Source of the DNA: Curtobacterium sp. 458
Lineage (GTDB): Bacteria; Actinomycetota; Actinomycetes; Actinomycetales; Microbacteriaceae
Length of the DNA stretch: 64,000 nt
Assembly: GCF_030406605.1 (NCBI RefSeq)
Contig: NZ_CP129104.1
Location: 1,128,072 to 1,192,071, forward strand
Direction: 5' to 3'
A model generated the notes under the pieces. It was not told the DNA's origin. It searched no databases and saw only the letters and a list, made by a program, of their open reading frames with translations. Below, piece after piece: positions 35,021 to 44,542 of this stretch (its first letter is position 1; every line of letters starts with the position of its first letter). The position numbers were made by a program, and so were the translations under genes.

Positions 35021-38000
35021 GGAGGCGCACCCCCTGCGGCGTCGCGGTGAAGCCTGCGTCGCGCAGCGCCTGCCCGAGCGGGGACTCGAGCACGAACGCA
35101 CCGTCGACCCGCTCCACCGAGAGCTTCCCGAGCCCGCGTCGGACGGTGGCGGCGATGGACACCGCGGCGGCCGCGAGGTCCCCGGCGTCGTCGGTGAAGG
35201 TCAGGACCGACTTGCCGCCGCGCTCGACGTAGACCGTCAGCGCGCCGTCGACGAGCACCACGAGCGCGCCGGCCTTCCGCCCGGGACGGTGTCCGCGGGC
35301 AGACTGCTTGCCTCCCGTTGCCCCACCCACGGTCGAGCCGCCCGCTGTCGCGTTCCTGCTCGTCGCGTTCTCGGCCGCTGCGGACTCGCCGGGGCCACCG
35401 CCCCCGTCCGGGTCGTCGTCCGTGGCAGCGCCGTCGTTCGGCCACGCCAGCGCCGCCCCGTACGGGTTCGCCGGGTCGGTCGCCGCGAGGGTCATTGCCT
35501 GGCGGGTCCGCTCCGGGTCGTTCTGTTCGTCGTCGTCGAGGTCCCGCGCGAACGTCCGCAGCCGGTCCACCGTCGGGCCGGTGGCGAACTGCGCTGCGCC
35601 GAGCCCCTCGACGAAGTACCCGCGCCGGGCCCGGCCGGTCTCCTCGAACCGCGCGAGCACCCGGTACACGCCCGCGAACCCGCCGCGCACTCCCTCGACC
35701 TGAACGGCCCCGCGGGTCACGACGCCGTAGCGCTCGAGCAGCTGCTCCGCCGTCGCCGCGGCCCGCACCGTGGCGTCGGACTGCGCCAGTGGCAGGATCG
35801 ACCAGCGCCCGCCGACCGTCGGCGGCCCGGACTGCGTCGGCAGCGTCGGGCGACGACGTCCGCGGTACGCCCGGGCCCGCGGGGTGCTGGAGCTCTTCGC
35901 CTTGCCGCCGAGCATCGCCCGCAGCGGCGCGAGGGTGTCGTTGGTGATCTGCCCTGCCCACACGAGGTCCCACAGCGCCGTGGTGAGTGCGGCGTCGTCC
36001 GTGCTGCCGACGGCCTGGGCGAGCTGGCGGAAGAAGTACGCGCCGCCGCCGGCGAGGGCACCGAGGACGTCCCGTTGCAGCTCGGTCGTCTCACCGCCCT
36101 CCGGCTCCACCAGGGTCGTGTCCGCGGTCTCGGCGAGGTGGAACCGCACCCACCCGTCGTTGCCCGGCAGGGTGCCACCACCGGACCACAGCACCTCGCC
36201 CGTGGCCGTCAGCTCGTCGAGCATGCTCGGCTGGTAGTCGGTGACGCGGGACGGCAGCACGAGGGACTCCCAGGCGCTCGCGGGCAGGGCCACGCCGGCC
36301 AACTGGTCGAGCACCTGCAGGACGCCGTCGATCCCGCGCAGGCCACCGCGTGTACCCGGAGTGTGGACGTGCTGCCACGCCGGGAGGAACCGCGCCAGGG
36401 TGTCCGGCGACACCGGCTCGACCTCGTGCCGGAGCGCCGCGAGCGACTTCGTGCGGATTCGGCGGAGCACCTCGGCGTCGCACCACTCGGCACCCTGGCG
36501 GTCGGGTCGGAACTCGCCCTCGACCACCCGACGGTCGGCGGCGAGGCGTCGCAGCGTGTCCTGCACCACCGCGATGCCGAGGCCGAGTCGGGCAGCCGCC
36601 TCCTGCGCGGAGAACGGGCCGTGCGACCGGGCGTACCGGCTGACCAGGTCACCGAGCGGATCCGCGACCGGCTCGACGAACGCCGTCGGCACGCCGATCG
36701 GCAGCGGGACGCCGAGGGCGTCACGGAGCCGCGAGGCGTCCTCGATCACGGCGTACCGGGTCTGCCCGGCGTGCGAGAACGACAGGACACGGCGGTCGCG
36801 CTCGAGCGCCTGCAGCGCGGTGGCGACCGGCGCGGTGTCGCCCTCGGCGGCGGCCCAGCTCCGCGCGGTGAGTTCGGTGAGGTCGAGCGCTCCCACGAGT
36901 CGCAGGACGTCCACGAGCCCCTCTCCGTCGCGCGCCCGGCGGTCGGGGGAGAGCCGCTGCAGGTCCTGCTCGACCGAGGCGATCACGGCCGGGTCGAGCA
37001 ACTCCCGGAGCTCTGCGCGGCCGAGGAGCTCGCCGAGCAGGGTCGAGTCGAGTGACAGCGCCGCCGCCCGCCGCTCGGCGAGGGGCGAGTCGCCCTCGTA
37101 CATGAACGCGGCGACGTACCCGAACAGCAGCGTCCGTGCGAACGGCGACGGCTGCTCGGTCTCCGTCTCGACGAGCTTGATCCGCCGCCCGGCGACGTCG
37201 TCGGCGATGGAGAGCAGCGACGGCACGTCGTAGACGTCCTGCAGGACCTCGCGCACGGTCTCGAGGACGATCGGGAACGTCGGGTACTTCTGCGCGACCT
37301 CGAGCAGCTGGGACGCCCGCTGCCGCTGCTGCCAGAGCGGCGACCGCTGGCCGGGGTTCCGGCGGGGCAGGAGCAGGGCTCGGGCCGCACACTCCCGGAA
37401 CCGGGCTGCGAACAGCGCGGAGCCGCCGACCTCGTCCGTCACGAGGACCTCGAGCTCGTCGCGGTCGAACACGAAGAGGTCGGCGCCGGGTGGTTCCGCG
37501 TCGGTCTCGGGGATGCGCACCACGATGCCGTCGTCGGCCGCCATCGCGTCGCCGTCGATGCCGTGTCGCTCCCGCAGCCGCGCGCCGACCGCGAGGGCCC
37601 ACGGCGCGTGCACCTGCATGCCGTACGGCGAGTGCATGATCATGCGCCAGTCGCCGAGCTCGTCGCGGAAGCGCTCGACCACGAGGGTCGTGTCGTTGGG
37701 CACGTACCCGGTCGCGGCGCGTTGGTCGCGGAGGAACGTCAGCAGGTTGGTGACGGCGCGTTCGTCGAGACCGCCGGAGGACACCCGGGCGCGGGCGTCG
37801 TCGTCGGAGGCCGACTCGACCTCGCGCACGAACGCGCCGGTGGCCCGGCCGAGCTCCGCGGGACGACCGAGTCCGTCGCCCTTCCAGAACGGCACCCGCC
37901 CGGGCTGCCCGAACGCCGGGCTCACGAGCACCCGGTCGTGGGTGATCTCCTCGATCCGCCAGCTCGTCGCCCCGAGCGCGAACACGTCGCCGACGCGGGA

Positions 38001-39815
38001 CTCGTAGACCATCTCCTCGTCGAGCTCGCCGACGCGCGACGCCCGCTCACCGACCATGAAGACGCCGAACATCCCGCGGTCGGGGATCGTGCCCCCGCTG
38101 GTCACCGCGAGCCGCTGCGCGCCCGGACGGCCCGTCAGGGTGCCGTGCACGCGGTCCCAGACCAGCCGGGGCCGCAGCTCGGCGAACTCGTCGCTCGGGT
38201 AGCGCCCCGTCACGAGGTCGAGCGTCGCCTCGAACGCCGACCGCGGCAGGCTGCTGAACGGTGCGCTCCGCCGGACGAGCTCGAACCAGTGCTCGACGTC
38301 GACGGTGTCCACCGCTCCGGCGGCGACGGTGTGCTGGGCGAGCACGTCGAGTGGGTTCGCCGGGACGCCGATCGACTCGATCTCGCCCGCGACCATGCGC
38401 TCGACCGTCACCGCGCTGTTGACGAGGTCCGCGCGGTGCTTCGGGAACAGCACGCCGCGCGAGATCTCGCCCACCTGGTGCCCGGCGCGGCCGACGCGCT
38501 GCAGACCGCTCGCGACCGACGGCGGCGCCTCGACCTGCACGACGAGGTCGACCTCGCCCATGTCGATGCCGAGTTCGAGAGAGCTCGTCGCGACCACGCA
38601 CCGGAGTCGTCCGGACTTGAGGTCGTCCTCGATGATCGCGCGCTGGTCCTTCGACACCGAGCCGTGGTGGGCGCGGGCGAGCACCGGCACGCTGGCGTCG
38701 GACCCCCCGCCGCCGGTCTGTCCGGACGCACCGATGACGTCGGCCGGCGGTCGCTTCGGCTGCGCGACGGGTGCATGGGCCGAGGCGCGCGCGGGGGACT
38801 GCCCGCGCGGCCGGGTCGGCGCGACCGGCATTCCGTCGTCGGCCGGGGAGGCACCGGCGGGGACGAGCACGCCGTCACCAGCGGCGGCGAGCACCCGCTC
38901 CTCGTGGATCTCGTTCAGCCGCGCGGTCAACCGCTCCGCCAGCCGTCGGGAGTTCGCGAACACGATCGTCGAGCGGTGCTCTTCGATCAGGTCGACGACA
39001 CGCTCCTCGACGTGCGGCCAGATCGACCCGTTCGTCGGCGACTCGGTCGCGTCCGCACCGACCGGCGGAGCGCCGAGCTCGGTCATGTCGTCCACGGGGA
39101 CGACCACCCGCAGGTCGAACGTCTTCTGCGCCGGCGGCGCGACGATCGTCACCGGGGCCCGGCCGCCGAGGAAGCGTGCGACCTCTTCCGGGGGCCGCAC
39201 GGTCGCCGAGAGCCCGATGCGCTGGACGGGCTTCTCGAGCAGGTCGTCGAGGCGCTCGAGCGACACCGCGAGGTGCGCACCGCGCTTGGTCGACGCGACC
39301 GCGTGCACCTCGTCGACGATCACGGTGTCGACGTTGACCAGGGTCTCTCGAGCGCTCGACGTGAGCATGAGGTACAGCGACTCGGGCGTCGTGATGAGGA
39401 TGTCCGGCGGCTGGCGCAGGAGTCGCTGTCGATCGGACGACGGGGTGTCACCGCTCCGCACGCCGACCGTGACGTCGGGTGGCTCGAGACCGAGCCGCCT
39501 GGCGGTCTGGGTGATGCCGACGAGCGGGCTGCGGAGGTTCCGCTCCACGTCGACACCGAGCGCCTTGAGCGGCGAGACGTAGAGGACGCGCGTCCGTTGC
39601 TTGGCGGGCGGCTGGTCGGTCGCGCTGATGAGCCGGTCGATCGACCAGAGGAACGACGCGAGGGTCTTGCCGGACCCGGTCGGAGCGATCACGAGTGCGT
39701 GCTGGCCGGTCGAGACGGCGTCCCACGCGCCGGCCTGCGCAGCGGTCGGGGCCGGGAACGCGCCGCGGAACCACTCCGCTGTGGCGGGGGAGAAGCGCTC
39801 GAAGACGTCCGTCAT
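35013..39815 (-). CDS. lhr: Large helicase-related protein Lhr
   Basis: 1600 aa superfamily-2 helicase. Walker A APTGSGKT (about residues 43-50), DEVH box in VIVDEVHAVAS, motif III-like LSATVRPPEEVARFLGG, and motif VI QRVGRAGHQ; a long C-terminal domain of the Lhr-CTD type follows. Low-complexity inserts (about residues 305-345 and 1460-1500) interrupt it. Unwinds DNA or RNA:DNA in repair. ATG 39815 preferred over a longer frame by 11 codons; AGGATG upstream suggests leaderless expression. Leads the operon with nei. Confidence 0.93.
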   Translation of the reverse strand: MTDVFERFSPATAEWFRGAFPAPTAAQAGAWDAVSTGQHALVIAPTGSGKTLASFLWSIDRLISATDQPPAKQRTRVLYVSPLKALGVDVERNLRSPLVGITQTARRLGLEPPDVTVGVRSGDTPSSDRQRLLRQPPDILITTPESLYLMLTSSARETLVNVDTVIVDEVHAVASTKRGAHLAVSLERLDDLLEKPVQRIGLSATVRPPEEVARFLGGRAPVTIVAPPAQKTFDLRVVVPVDDMTELGAPPVGADATESPTNGSIWPHVEERVVDLIEEHRSTIVFANSRRLAERLTARLNEIHEERVLAAAGDGVLVPAGASPADDGMPVAPTRPRGQSPARASAHAPVAQPKRPPADVIGASGQTGGGGSDASVPVLARAHHGSVSKDQRAIIEDDLKSGRLRCVVATSSLELGIDMGEVDLVVQVEAPPSVASGLQRVGRAGHQVGEISRGVLFPKHRADLVNSAVTVERMVAGEIESIGVPANPLDVLAQHTVAAGAVDTVDVEHWFELVRRSAPFSSLPRSAFEATLDLVTGRYPSDEFAELRPRLVWDRVHGTLTGRPGAQRLAVTSGGTIPDRGMFGVFMVGERASRVGELDEEMVYESRVGDVFALGATSWRIEEITHDRVLVSPAFGQPGRVPFWKGDGLGRPAELGRATGAFVREVESASDDDARARVSSGGLDERAVTNLLTFLRDQRAATGYVPNDTTLVVERFRDELGDWRMIMHSPYGMQVHAPWALAVGARLRERHGIDGDAMAADDGIVVRIPETDAEPPGADLFVFDRDELEVLVTDEVGGSALFAARFRECAARALLLPRRNPGQRSPLWQQRQRASQLLEVAQKYPTFPIVLETVREVLQDVYDVPSLLSIADDVAGRRIKLVETETEQPSPFARTLLFGYVAAFMYEGDSPLAERRAAALSLDSTLLGELLGRAELRELLDPAVIASVEQDLQRLSPDRRARDGEGLVDVLRLVGALDLTELTARSWAAAEGDTAPVATALQALERDRRVLSFSHAGQTRYAVIEDASRLRDALGVPLPIGVPTAFVEPVADPLGDLVSRYARSHGPFSAQEAAARLGLGIAVVQDTLRRLAADRRVVEGEFRPDRQGAEWCDAEVLRRIRTKSLAALRHEVEPVSPDTLARFLPAWQHVHTPGTRGGLRGIDGVLQVLDQLAGVALPASAWESLVLPSRVTDYQPSMLDELTATGEVLWSGGGTLPGNDGWVRFHLAETADTTLVEPEGGETTELQRDVLGALAGGGAYFFRQLAQAVGSTDDAALTTALWDLVWAGQITNDTLAPLRAMLGGKAKSSSTPRARAYRGRRRPTLPTQSGPPTVGGRWSILPLAQSDATVRAAATAEQLLERYGVVTRGAVQVEGVRGGFAGVYRVLARFEETGRARRGYFVEGLGAAQFATGPTVDRLRTFARDLDDDEQNDPERTRQAMTLAATDPANPYGAALAWPNDGAATDDDPDGGGGPGESAAAENATSRNATAGGSTVGGATGGKQSARGHRPGRKAGALVVLVDGALTVYVERGGKSVLTFTDDAGDLAAAAVSIAATVRRGLGKLSVERVDGAFVLESPLGQALRDAGFTATPQGVRLRA

Positions 39816-39869
39816 GGTCCGTCCCATCCTGCCCGCGGCCACCGACAACGGGCCGAGGGAAGAACGTGC

Positions 39870-39899
39870 TTGACACAGCGATAGTTACCGATCTATCGT
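39870..39899 (+). promoter_or_regulatory. Strong promoter with embedded operator for the PadR gene
   Basis: TTGACA (39870-39875) and TATCGT (39894-39899), 18-bp spacer, with the dyad CGATAG-N8-CTATCG (39879-39898) filling the spacer and touching the -10. PadR proteins commonly repress their own gene from such sites. The A+T-rich stretch is striking in this genome. Confidence 0.75.
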
Positions 39900-39976
39900 T
39901 ACTACATCGCGATACGACGAAGGCCGATCGGTCAGACCGGATCGTGAGCCGACTCAGCACGACGAAAGGACACCTC

Positions 39977-40621
39977 ATGCGCTTCGACGACATGAACCCC
40001 CAGCAGCACCAGCACCCGCGTGGCCCCCGCTTCGGCGGCCCGCGACACCACCACGGCGCCGGCTTCCCCGGCCGTGACCGCGGTGACCACCAGCGCGGCG
40101 GCTTCGGCCCCGGGCGTGGCTTCGGTCCCGGCTTCGGCCCCGGCTTCGGTCCCGGGTTCGGCGGTCCGGGCTTCGGCGGCCGCGAGCGCCGTCGCCGCGG
40201 CGACGTCCGTCTCGCGATCCTCGGCCTCCTCGCCGAGGGGCCGCAGAACGGCTACGCGGTGATCAAGACCATCGCCGAGCGCACCGGCGGCGCATGGAAG
40301 CCGAGCCCCGGCTCGGTGTACCCGACGCTCCAGCAGCTCGTCGACGAGGACCTCGTCGTCTCGACGGGCGACGGCCGCAAGACGCTCTTCGAGCTCACCG
40401 ACGCCGGCAAGGCCGAGGCCGAGTCCAAGGCGGACGAGATCGCGGCGGCGTTCGAGGCGCCCGGCATGCCGGACGCGCAGCGTGCCTTCGTCGAGTCGCT
40501 CCGGAAGACCATGGGCGTCCTGCACATGTACCGGACGACGGCGACGGACGAGCAGATCGCGGCGGCGACCGACAAGGTCGACCAGCTCCGCAAGGACCTC
40601 CTGCAGATCCTCGCGGACTGA
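39977..40621 (+). CDS. PadR-family regulator with Gly/His-rich N-terminal extension
   Basis: 214 aa. Residues 1-70 are a His-, Gly- and Arg-rich tail with GFGPGF repeats, encoded by 12-15-bp DNA repeats around 40100-40180. Residues 75-150 are a PadR winged helix (RLAILGLLAEGPQNGYAVIK ... GSVYPTLQQL), then a coiled C-terminal helix. Start ATG 39977 with GAAAGGA 6 nt upstream. No transporter follows, so its target is probably elsewhere besides itself. The His-rich tail could bind metal; this is speculative. Confidence 0.88.
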   Translation: MRFDDMNPQQHQHPRGPRFGGPRHHHGAGFPGRDRGDHQRGGFGPGRGFGPGFGPGFGPGFGGPGFGGRERRRRGDVRLAILGLLAEGPQNGYAVIKTIAERTGGAWKPSPGSVYPTLQQLVDEDLVVSTGDGRKTLFELTDAGKAEAESKADEIAAAFEAPGMPDAQRAFVESLRKTMGVLHMYRTTATDEQIAAATDKVDQLRKDLLQILAD

Positions 40622-40766
40622 CCGCGCGACCCCACGACGGATGGGCGCGCCCCGCTCAGCGGCGACGCGAAGCGTTGCGCGGGGCGCGCCGACCGAGCCT
40701 GCGAGGGAGGACGGTGCCAGCTGGCACCGGGCCTCCCGTCCGCTCATCGGTCACCGTGGGTTCTCG

Positions 40767-40843
40767 GAAAGCGACAGATCTCGGTGTCGCTTTCGCGAAA
40801 GCGACAGTTCGGCGCGCGCACGAGGCACGGTTCTGTCGCTTTC
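40767..40843. repeat. Double inverted repeat of GAAAGCGACA
   Basis: GAAAGCGACA occurs at 40767-40776 and 40797-40806 and its complement TGTCGCTTTC at 40785-40794 and 40834-40843, making two hairpins in a row between the convergent PadR and esterase genes. Either may end transcription; the middle pair can also form alternative folds. Confidence 0.75.
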
Positions 40844-40879
40844 ACGTCATCGACCGACCCCGGCCGTGGCGCCGGCGCC

Positions 40880-41503
40880 CTACGCACCGTCGCCGACGAA
40901 CGCGGCGACGTCCGCCAGCTCCGCTGCGGACACCGCGTGCGGCAGCCCCGGGTACTCCCGGTCGGTCACGTCCGTGTTCGCGGCGGCCCACGCCTGCGTC
41001 CGCGCGGTGGCCTCGGCCGGGATCACCGGGTCGAGGTCGCCGTGCCCGAGGAACACCCGCGGCCGGACCGCCGCGACGGCCTCGTCCCGCGAGTCCGTGA
41101 CCCCCGGCACGACGAACCCGGACAGCGACACCGCGAACGCGAAGCCCGCCGGCCGGGCGCGGAGGAGCTGCAGCGCCATCGAGCCGCCCTGGGAGAACCC
41201 GAGCAACCCGATGCGCGGGTGGTCGGCGGCGACCGAGTCCACCCAGTCGAGGACCTCGGCGACGGCGACGTCGACGAGCTCCGGCGACGGCGACCCCGGC
41301 GTGCCGAGCGGGTACCAGGAGAAGCCCGGGCCCCACTCCATCGGCGCCCGCAGCGAGGCGACCGTCCAGGCGGGCGGCAGCGCGGGCGCGAGGCCGAGCA
41401 GGTCGCGCTCGTTCGACCCCACCCCGTGCATCGCGACCACGAGCGGGGTGCCCGGACGCTCGGACGGGTCGCGGGTCCACTGCACCAGGTCGCTGTCGAT
41501 CAT
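40880..41503 (-). CDS. Phospholipase/carboxylesterase-family hydrolase
   Basis: 207 aa. AMHGVGSNERDLL near the start, nucleophile elbow GFSQGG with S104, later GHGDLDPVIP (acid) and GLPHAVS (histidine), an intact triad of the carboxylesterase/phospholipase type. Cytosolic, no signal. ATG 41503 with TAGCGT; 22 bp around the start are identical to those of the MOSC gene. Divergent from DUF4916. Confidence 0.88.
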   Translation of the reverse strand: MIDSDLVQWTRDPSERPGTPLVVAMHGVGSNERDLLGLAPALPPAWTVASLRAPMEWGPGFSWYPLGTPGSPSPELVDVAVAEVLDWVDSVAADHPRIGLLGFSQGGSMALQLLRARPAGFAFAVSLSGFVVPGVTDSRDEAVAAVRPRVFLGHGDLDPVIPAEATARTQAWAAANTDVTDREYPGLPHAVSAAELADVAAFVGDGA

Positions 41504-41563
41504 GCGGCCAACGCTAGCCGTGGCGTCCGCCGAACTCGCTGCCGTGCCTGGTAGACACGGTGC

Positions 41564-42106
41564 ATGGCCTCGCTGCGCACCCCCGACCCCGACTCCGGCT
41601 GGCTGTCCGACGAGGAACTCGCGAACATCCGCCGTCGCCTGCCGATCTGCTACGTCGAGGCGATCCCGGTCCGCACGGACGGCCTCGGCGTCGTCACGGA
41701 GGTCGGCGTGCTGCTCCGCGTGGCACCGAGCGGCTCGATCGCCCGCACGCTCGTCTCCGGCCGGGTGATGTACGGCGAGTCGATCCGCACGGCCCTGTTC
41801 CGGCACCTCGAGAAGGACCTCGGGCCGATGGCGTTCCCGCAGCTGCCCGCGAGCCCGACGCCCTTCACGGTCGCCGAGTACTTCCCGCTGCCCGGCGCCT
41901 CGGTCTACACCGACGAGCGGCAGCACGCGATCTCCCTCGCGTACGTCGTCCCGGTGACGGGGACGTGCGAGCCGCGCCAGGACGCCCTCGAGCTCACGTG
42001 GATGAGCCCGATCGAGGCCGCGTCCGACGCCGTCGCCGACGAGATGGAGGGCGGCCGCGGCGCGCTGCTCCGCGCCGGCCTCGCCTCCGTCGGCGCCCTG
42101 CACTAG
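41564..42106 (+). CDS. DUF4916/NUDIX-like protein
   Basis: 180 aa, NUDIX-like fold without a canonical NUDIX box, as in DUF4916 (GWLSDEELANIRRRLPICYVE at the start is the family's opening). No activity known. TAGACA 6 nt before the ATG. Single gene followed by a 60-nt palindrome and a terminator-like palindrome. Confidence 0.82.
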   Translation: MASLRTPDPDSGWLSDEELANIRRRLPICYVEAIPVRTDGLGVVTEVGVLLRVAPSGSIARTLVSGRVMYGESIRTALFRHLEKDLGPMAFPQLPASPTPFTVAEYFPLPGASVYTDERQHAISLAYVVPVTGTCEPRQDALELTWMSPIEAASDAVADEMEGGRGALLRAGLASVGALH

Positions 42107-42164
42107 CCGGGACGCCCGGCCGCCCGTTCGCCCGCAGGCGACCACGGCGGTCCCGATCGCCTGC

Positions 42165-42224
42165 GCACGACCAAAGTCGCTTCGCACCGCGCGAAACCGT
42201 GGTGCGAAGCGACTTTGGTTGTGC
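42165..42224. repeat. 60-nt palindromic repeat, copy C
   Basis: Arms GCACGACCAAAGTCGCTTCG and the matching right arm ending TTTGGTTGTGC. Compared with copy B many stem bases are changed on both sides together (for instance AAAGTCGCTTCGCACC against AAATCACCCCGAACC), so pairing is kept. Lies after DUF4916. Confidence 0.85.
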
Positions 42225-42280
42225 GGCCCTCAGACCGAGGCCCGGACGCCCCCGACACCCGACACCCGCCACGCACACGA

Positions 42281-42316
42281 CGAAGCCCCCGGGACCACGT
42301 GGTCCCGGGGGCTTCG
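42281..42316. terminator. 36-nt perfect palindrome, bidirectional terminator-like
   Basis: CGAAGCCCCCGGGACCAC directly followed by its complement. It lies between the convergent DUF4916 and csbD genes, 23 bp after the csbD stop, and would form a very stable stem on both transcripts. No T-run. Confidence 0.7.
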
Positions 42317-42338
42317 CAGCTCGGTCGTGCGACCGGCT

Positions 42339-42539
42339 TCAGTGCTTCTCGTTGCGGAGGCTGTCCGCGACGCCGTGCGCCGCGTCCTTGACGTCATCGA
42401 CGCCCTGCTTGGCCGACGCCTTGGCCTGGTCGGTCTGACCCTCGGCCTTGAGCTTGTCGTTGCCGGTGAGGTTGCCGATGCCCTCCTTGACCTTGCCGAC
42501 GAGCTTCTCGCCGGTGTGGTTCTCTTCGCTGCCAGCCAT
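42339..42539 (-). CDS. CsbD-family small stress protein
   Basis: 66 aa, hydrophilic, with GEKLVGKVKEGIGNLTGNDK and the later AEGQTDQAKA that define CsbD. Such proteins are abundant in general stress; molecular role unknown. Start ATG 42539 with GGAAGGAG 7 nt before, so well translated; the longer upstream frame has no such site. Confidence 0.9.
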   Translation of the reverse strand: MAGSEENHTGEKLVGKVKEGIGNLTGNDKLKAEGQTDQAKASAKQGVDDVKDAAHGVADSLRNEKH

Positions 42540-42664
42540 ACGGTCTCCTTCCAACGACGGACGTTTCCCCGTCAGCCGCTCGCGCGGCATCCGGTGCAGG
42601 AGAACCTACGCCCGACGCCCGGTCACGTTCGGAGGAGACGTCGAGGTTCGGGGGACGACGAGCC

Positions 42665-44332
42665 TCAGTGGCGGTCGGCAGCACCCGCCGGACGGGAGGC
42701 ACGGCGCGAGCCACGACGACGTCCAGCGCCCGACTCGGAGCCGGCTCCACGACCCGCCGCGTAGCCGCCCTCCGACGACCACACCGGCGCGGACCCGCCC
42801 CGGACGACGTCGCTCGACGCGCGACGGCTCCCGCCGCGGCGCTGTCCGCCGGAGGCCGCCGCGTCGGAGCCGCGACGCTGACCGTTCGACGCTGCCGCGT
42901 CGGCACCGCGGCCGCCGCGACGACCACCGGTCGCCTGGCCGCCACGACCGCCCTCGGCGTCCGCCGGACGCCCACCACGACGGTTGCCGGAGCCGGCCGA
43001 CCCGGCGGCCGGGGCTGCCTGCGCGGCCTGACCCGTGCCTCCCGAGCGTCCACCGCGACCACGACGACGACCGCCGCCCGCGCTGTCGGACTCGGCCGTG
43101 CGCTGCTTCGGCGCGCGCTGCTGCTGCACCGGCTGCTCCGGTGCCACGTGGCGGATCGGAGCGACCTCGCCGACGAGCTCGGTGACGGCGGGCGAGGTCG
43201 ACGTGACCTGCTGCGGGGTGACCTTGATCGCGGCAGCGCGCATCATCTGCGCGACGTCGCGACGCTCGGCCGGCATCGTGACGGTGACGACGTCACCGGA
43301 CGAACCGGCACGGGCGGTACGGCCCGAGCGGTGCAGGTACGCCTTGTGCTCGGTCGGCGGGTCGACGTGCACGACGAGCTCGACGTGGTCGACGTGCACC
43401 CCGCGGGCGGCGACGTCGGTGGCGACGAGGACGAGGGCCTCGCCGGAGGAGAACTTGGCGAGGTTGCGCTCCCGGGCGCCCTGCGACAGGTTGCCCTGCA
43501 GGTCGACGGCCGGGATGCCCTGGCTCGTGAGCTGCTTGGCGAGACGCTTCGCGTGGTGCTTCGTGCGCATGAACATGATGCGACGGCCCGAACCCGAGGC
43601 CAGCGTCCGGACGAGGTCCTTCTTGGCGTCGGCGTCGGCGACCTCGAACAGGTGGTGCGTCATCGCCTCGACGGGGCTGTTCGCCTCGTCGACGGAGTGC
43701 ATCACCGGGTCGTGCAGGAACCGCTTGACGAGCTTGTCCACGCCGTTGTCGAGCGTCGCCGAGAACAGGAGGCGCTGCCCCTGCTCGGGCGTCGCCTGCA
43801 TGATCTTCGTCACGCCGGGCAGGAAGCCCATGTCGGCCATGTGGTCGGCCTCGTCGAGGACGGTCACCTCGATGTCGGCGAGCGTGAGGTGTCCCTGCTG
43901 CATGAGGTCGGCGAGGCGACCGGGGCACGCCACGACGATGTCGACACCGCCGCGCAGGGCGTCGACCTGACGACCCTGTCCGACGCCGCCGAAGATGGTC
44001 GTGGTGTTGAGTCCCATGGCCTTCGCGAGCGGTGCGAGGGTGGCGTCGATCTGCGTCGCGAGCTCACGGGTCGGCGCGAGGACCAGGGCGCGGGGGCGTC
44101 CGGCGCGGCGCTTGCGACCGCTGGCTGCGAGACGGGCGGCCAGCGGGATCGCGAACGCGATGGTCTTGCCGGAGCCCGTGCGGCCGCGGCCGAGGACGTC
44201 CTTGCCGCGGAGCGAGTCCGGGAGGGTGTCGGCCTGGATCGGGAACGCGGTCTCCTTGCCCTGCTGGGCGAGGACGTCGACCATCGGCGCGGGGACGCCG
44301 AGGTCGGAGAAACGGAGGTCTTCGTTGGTCAT
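42665..44332 (-). CDS. DEAD-box RNA helicase
   Basis: 555 aa. Q motif and motif I (GRTGSGKT), PTRELATQ, DEAD in VLDEADHMADMG, SAT and HRSGRTARAG are all present in residues 1-360. The tail (about 400-555) is rich in Arg, Gly, Ala and Gln repeats and should bind RNA. Two GGAGGC-like motif copies (42690-42704 and 43034-43048) lie in the tail's coding sequence. Remodels RNA, perhaps in the cold. ATG 44332 with GGAAAGG; a leader of about 200 nt precedes it. Confidence 0.92.
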   Translation of the reverse strand: MTNEDLRFSDLGVPAPMVDVLAQQGKETAFPIQADTLPDSLRGKDVLGRGRTGSGKTIAFAIPLAARLAASGRKRRAGRPRALVLAPTRELATQIDATLAPLAKAMGLNTTTIFGGVGQGRQVDALRGGVDIVVACPGRLADLMQQGHLTLADIEVTVLDEADHMADMGFLPGVTKIMQATPEQGQRLLFSATLDNGVDKLVKRFLHDPVMHSVDEANSPVEAMTHHLFEVADADAKKDLVRTLASGSGRRIMFMRTKHHAKRLAKQLTSQGIPAVDLQGNLSQGARERNLAKFSSGEALVLVATDVAARGVHVDHVELVVHVDPPTEHKAYLHRSGRTARAGSSGDVVTVTMPAERRDVAQMMRAAAIKVTPQQVTSTSPAVTELVGEVAPIRHVAPEQPVQQQRAPKQRTAESDSAGGGRRRGRGGRSGGTGQAAQAAPAAGSAGSGNRRGGRPADAEGGRGGQATGGRRGGRGADAAASNGQRRGSDAAASGGQRRGGSRRASSDVVRGGSAPVWSSEGGYAAGRGAGSESGAGRRRGSRRASRPAGAADRH

Positions 44333-44542
44333 GGTCTGACCTTTCCAACCGGAGTGCACCGGTTGTGGGCGCGCGATGAGGCAGCGCGCGGGCGGGATGC
44401 GCGCCAACGATCGTGGCTGGCGCAGTCGCCGCAGCAGAGAGCCTGGGCACCTTCGGGAGGTGCTCGATCATCGACCAACGGGTGGTCGGGAGTCGGGGGC
44501 GTCCGTACGACGCACGAGGCGATCGGCGCCTCGAGTACCCCC

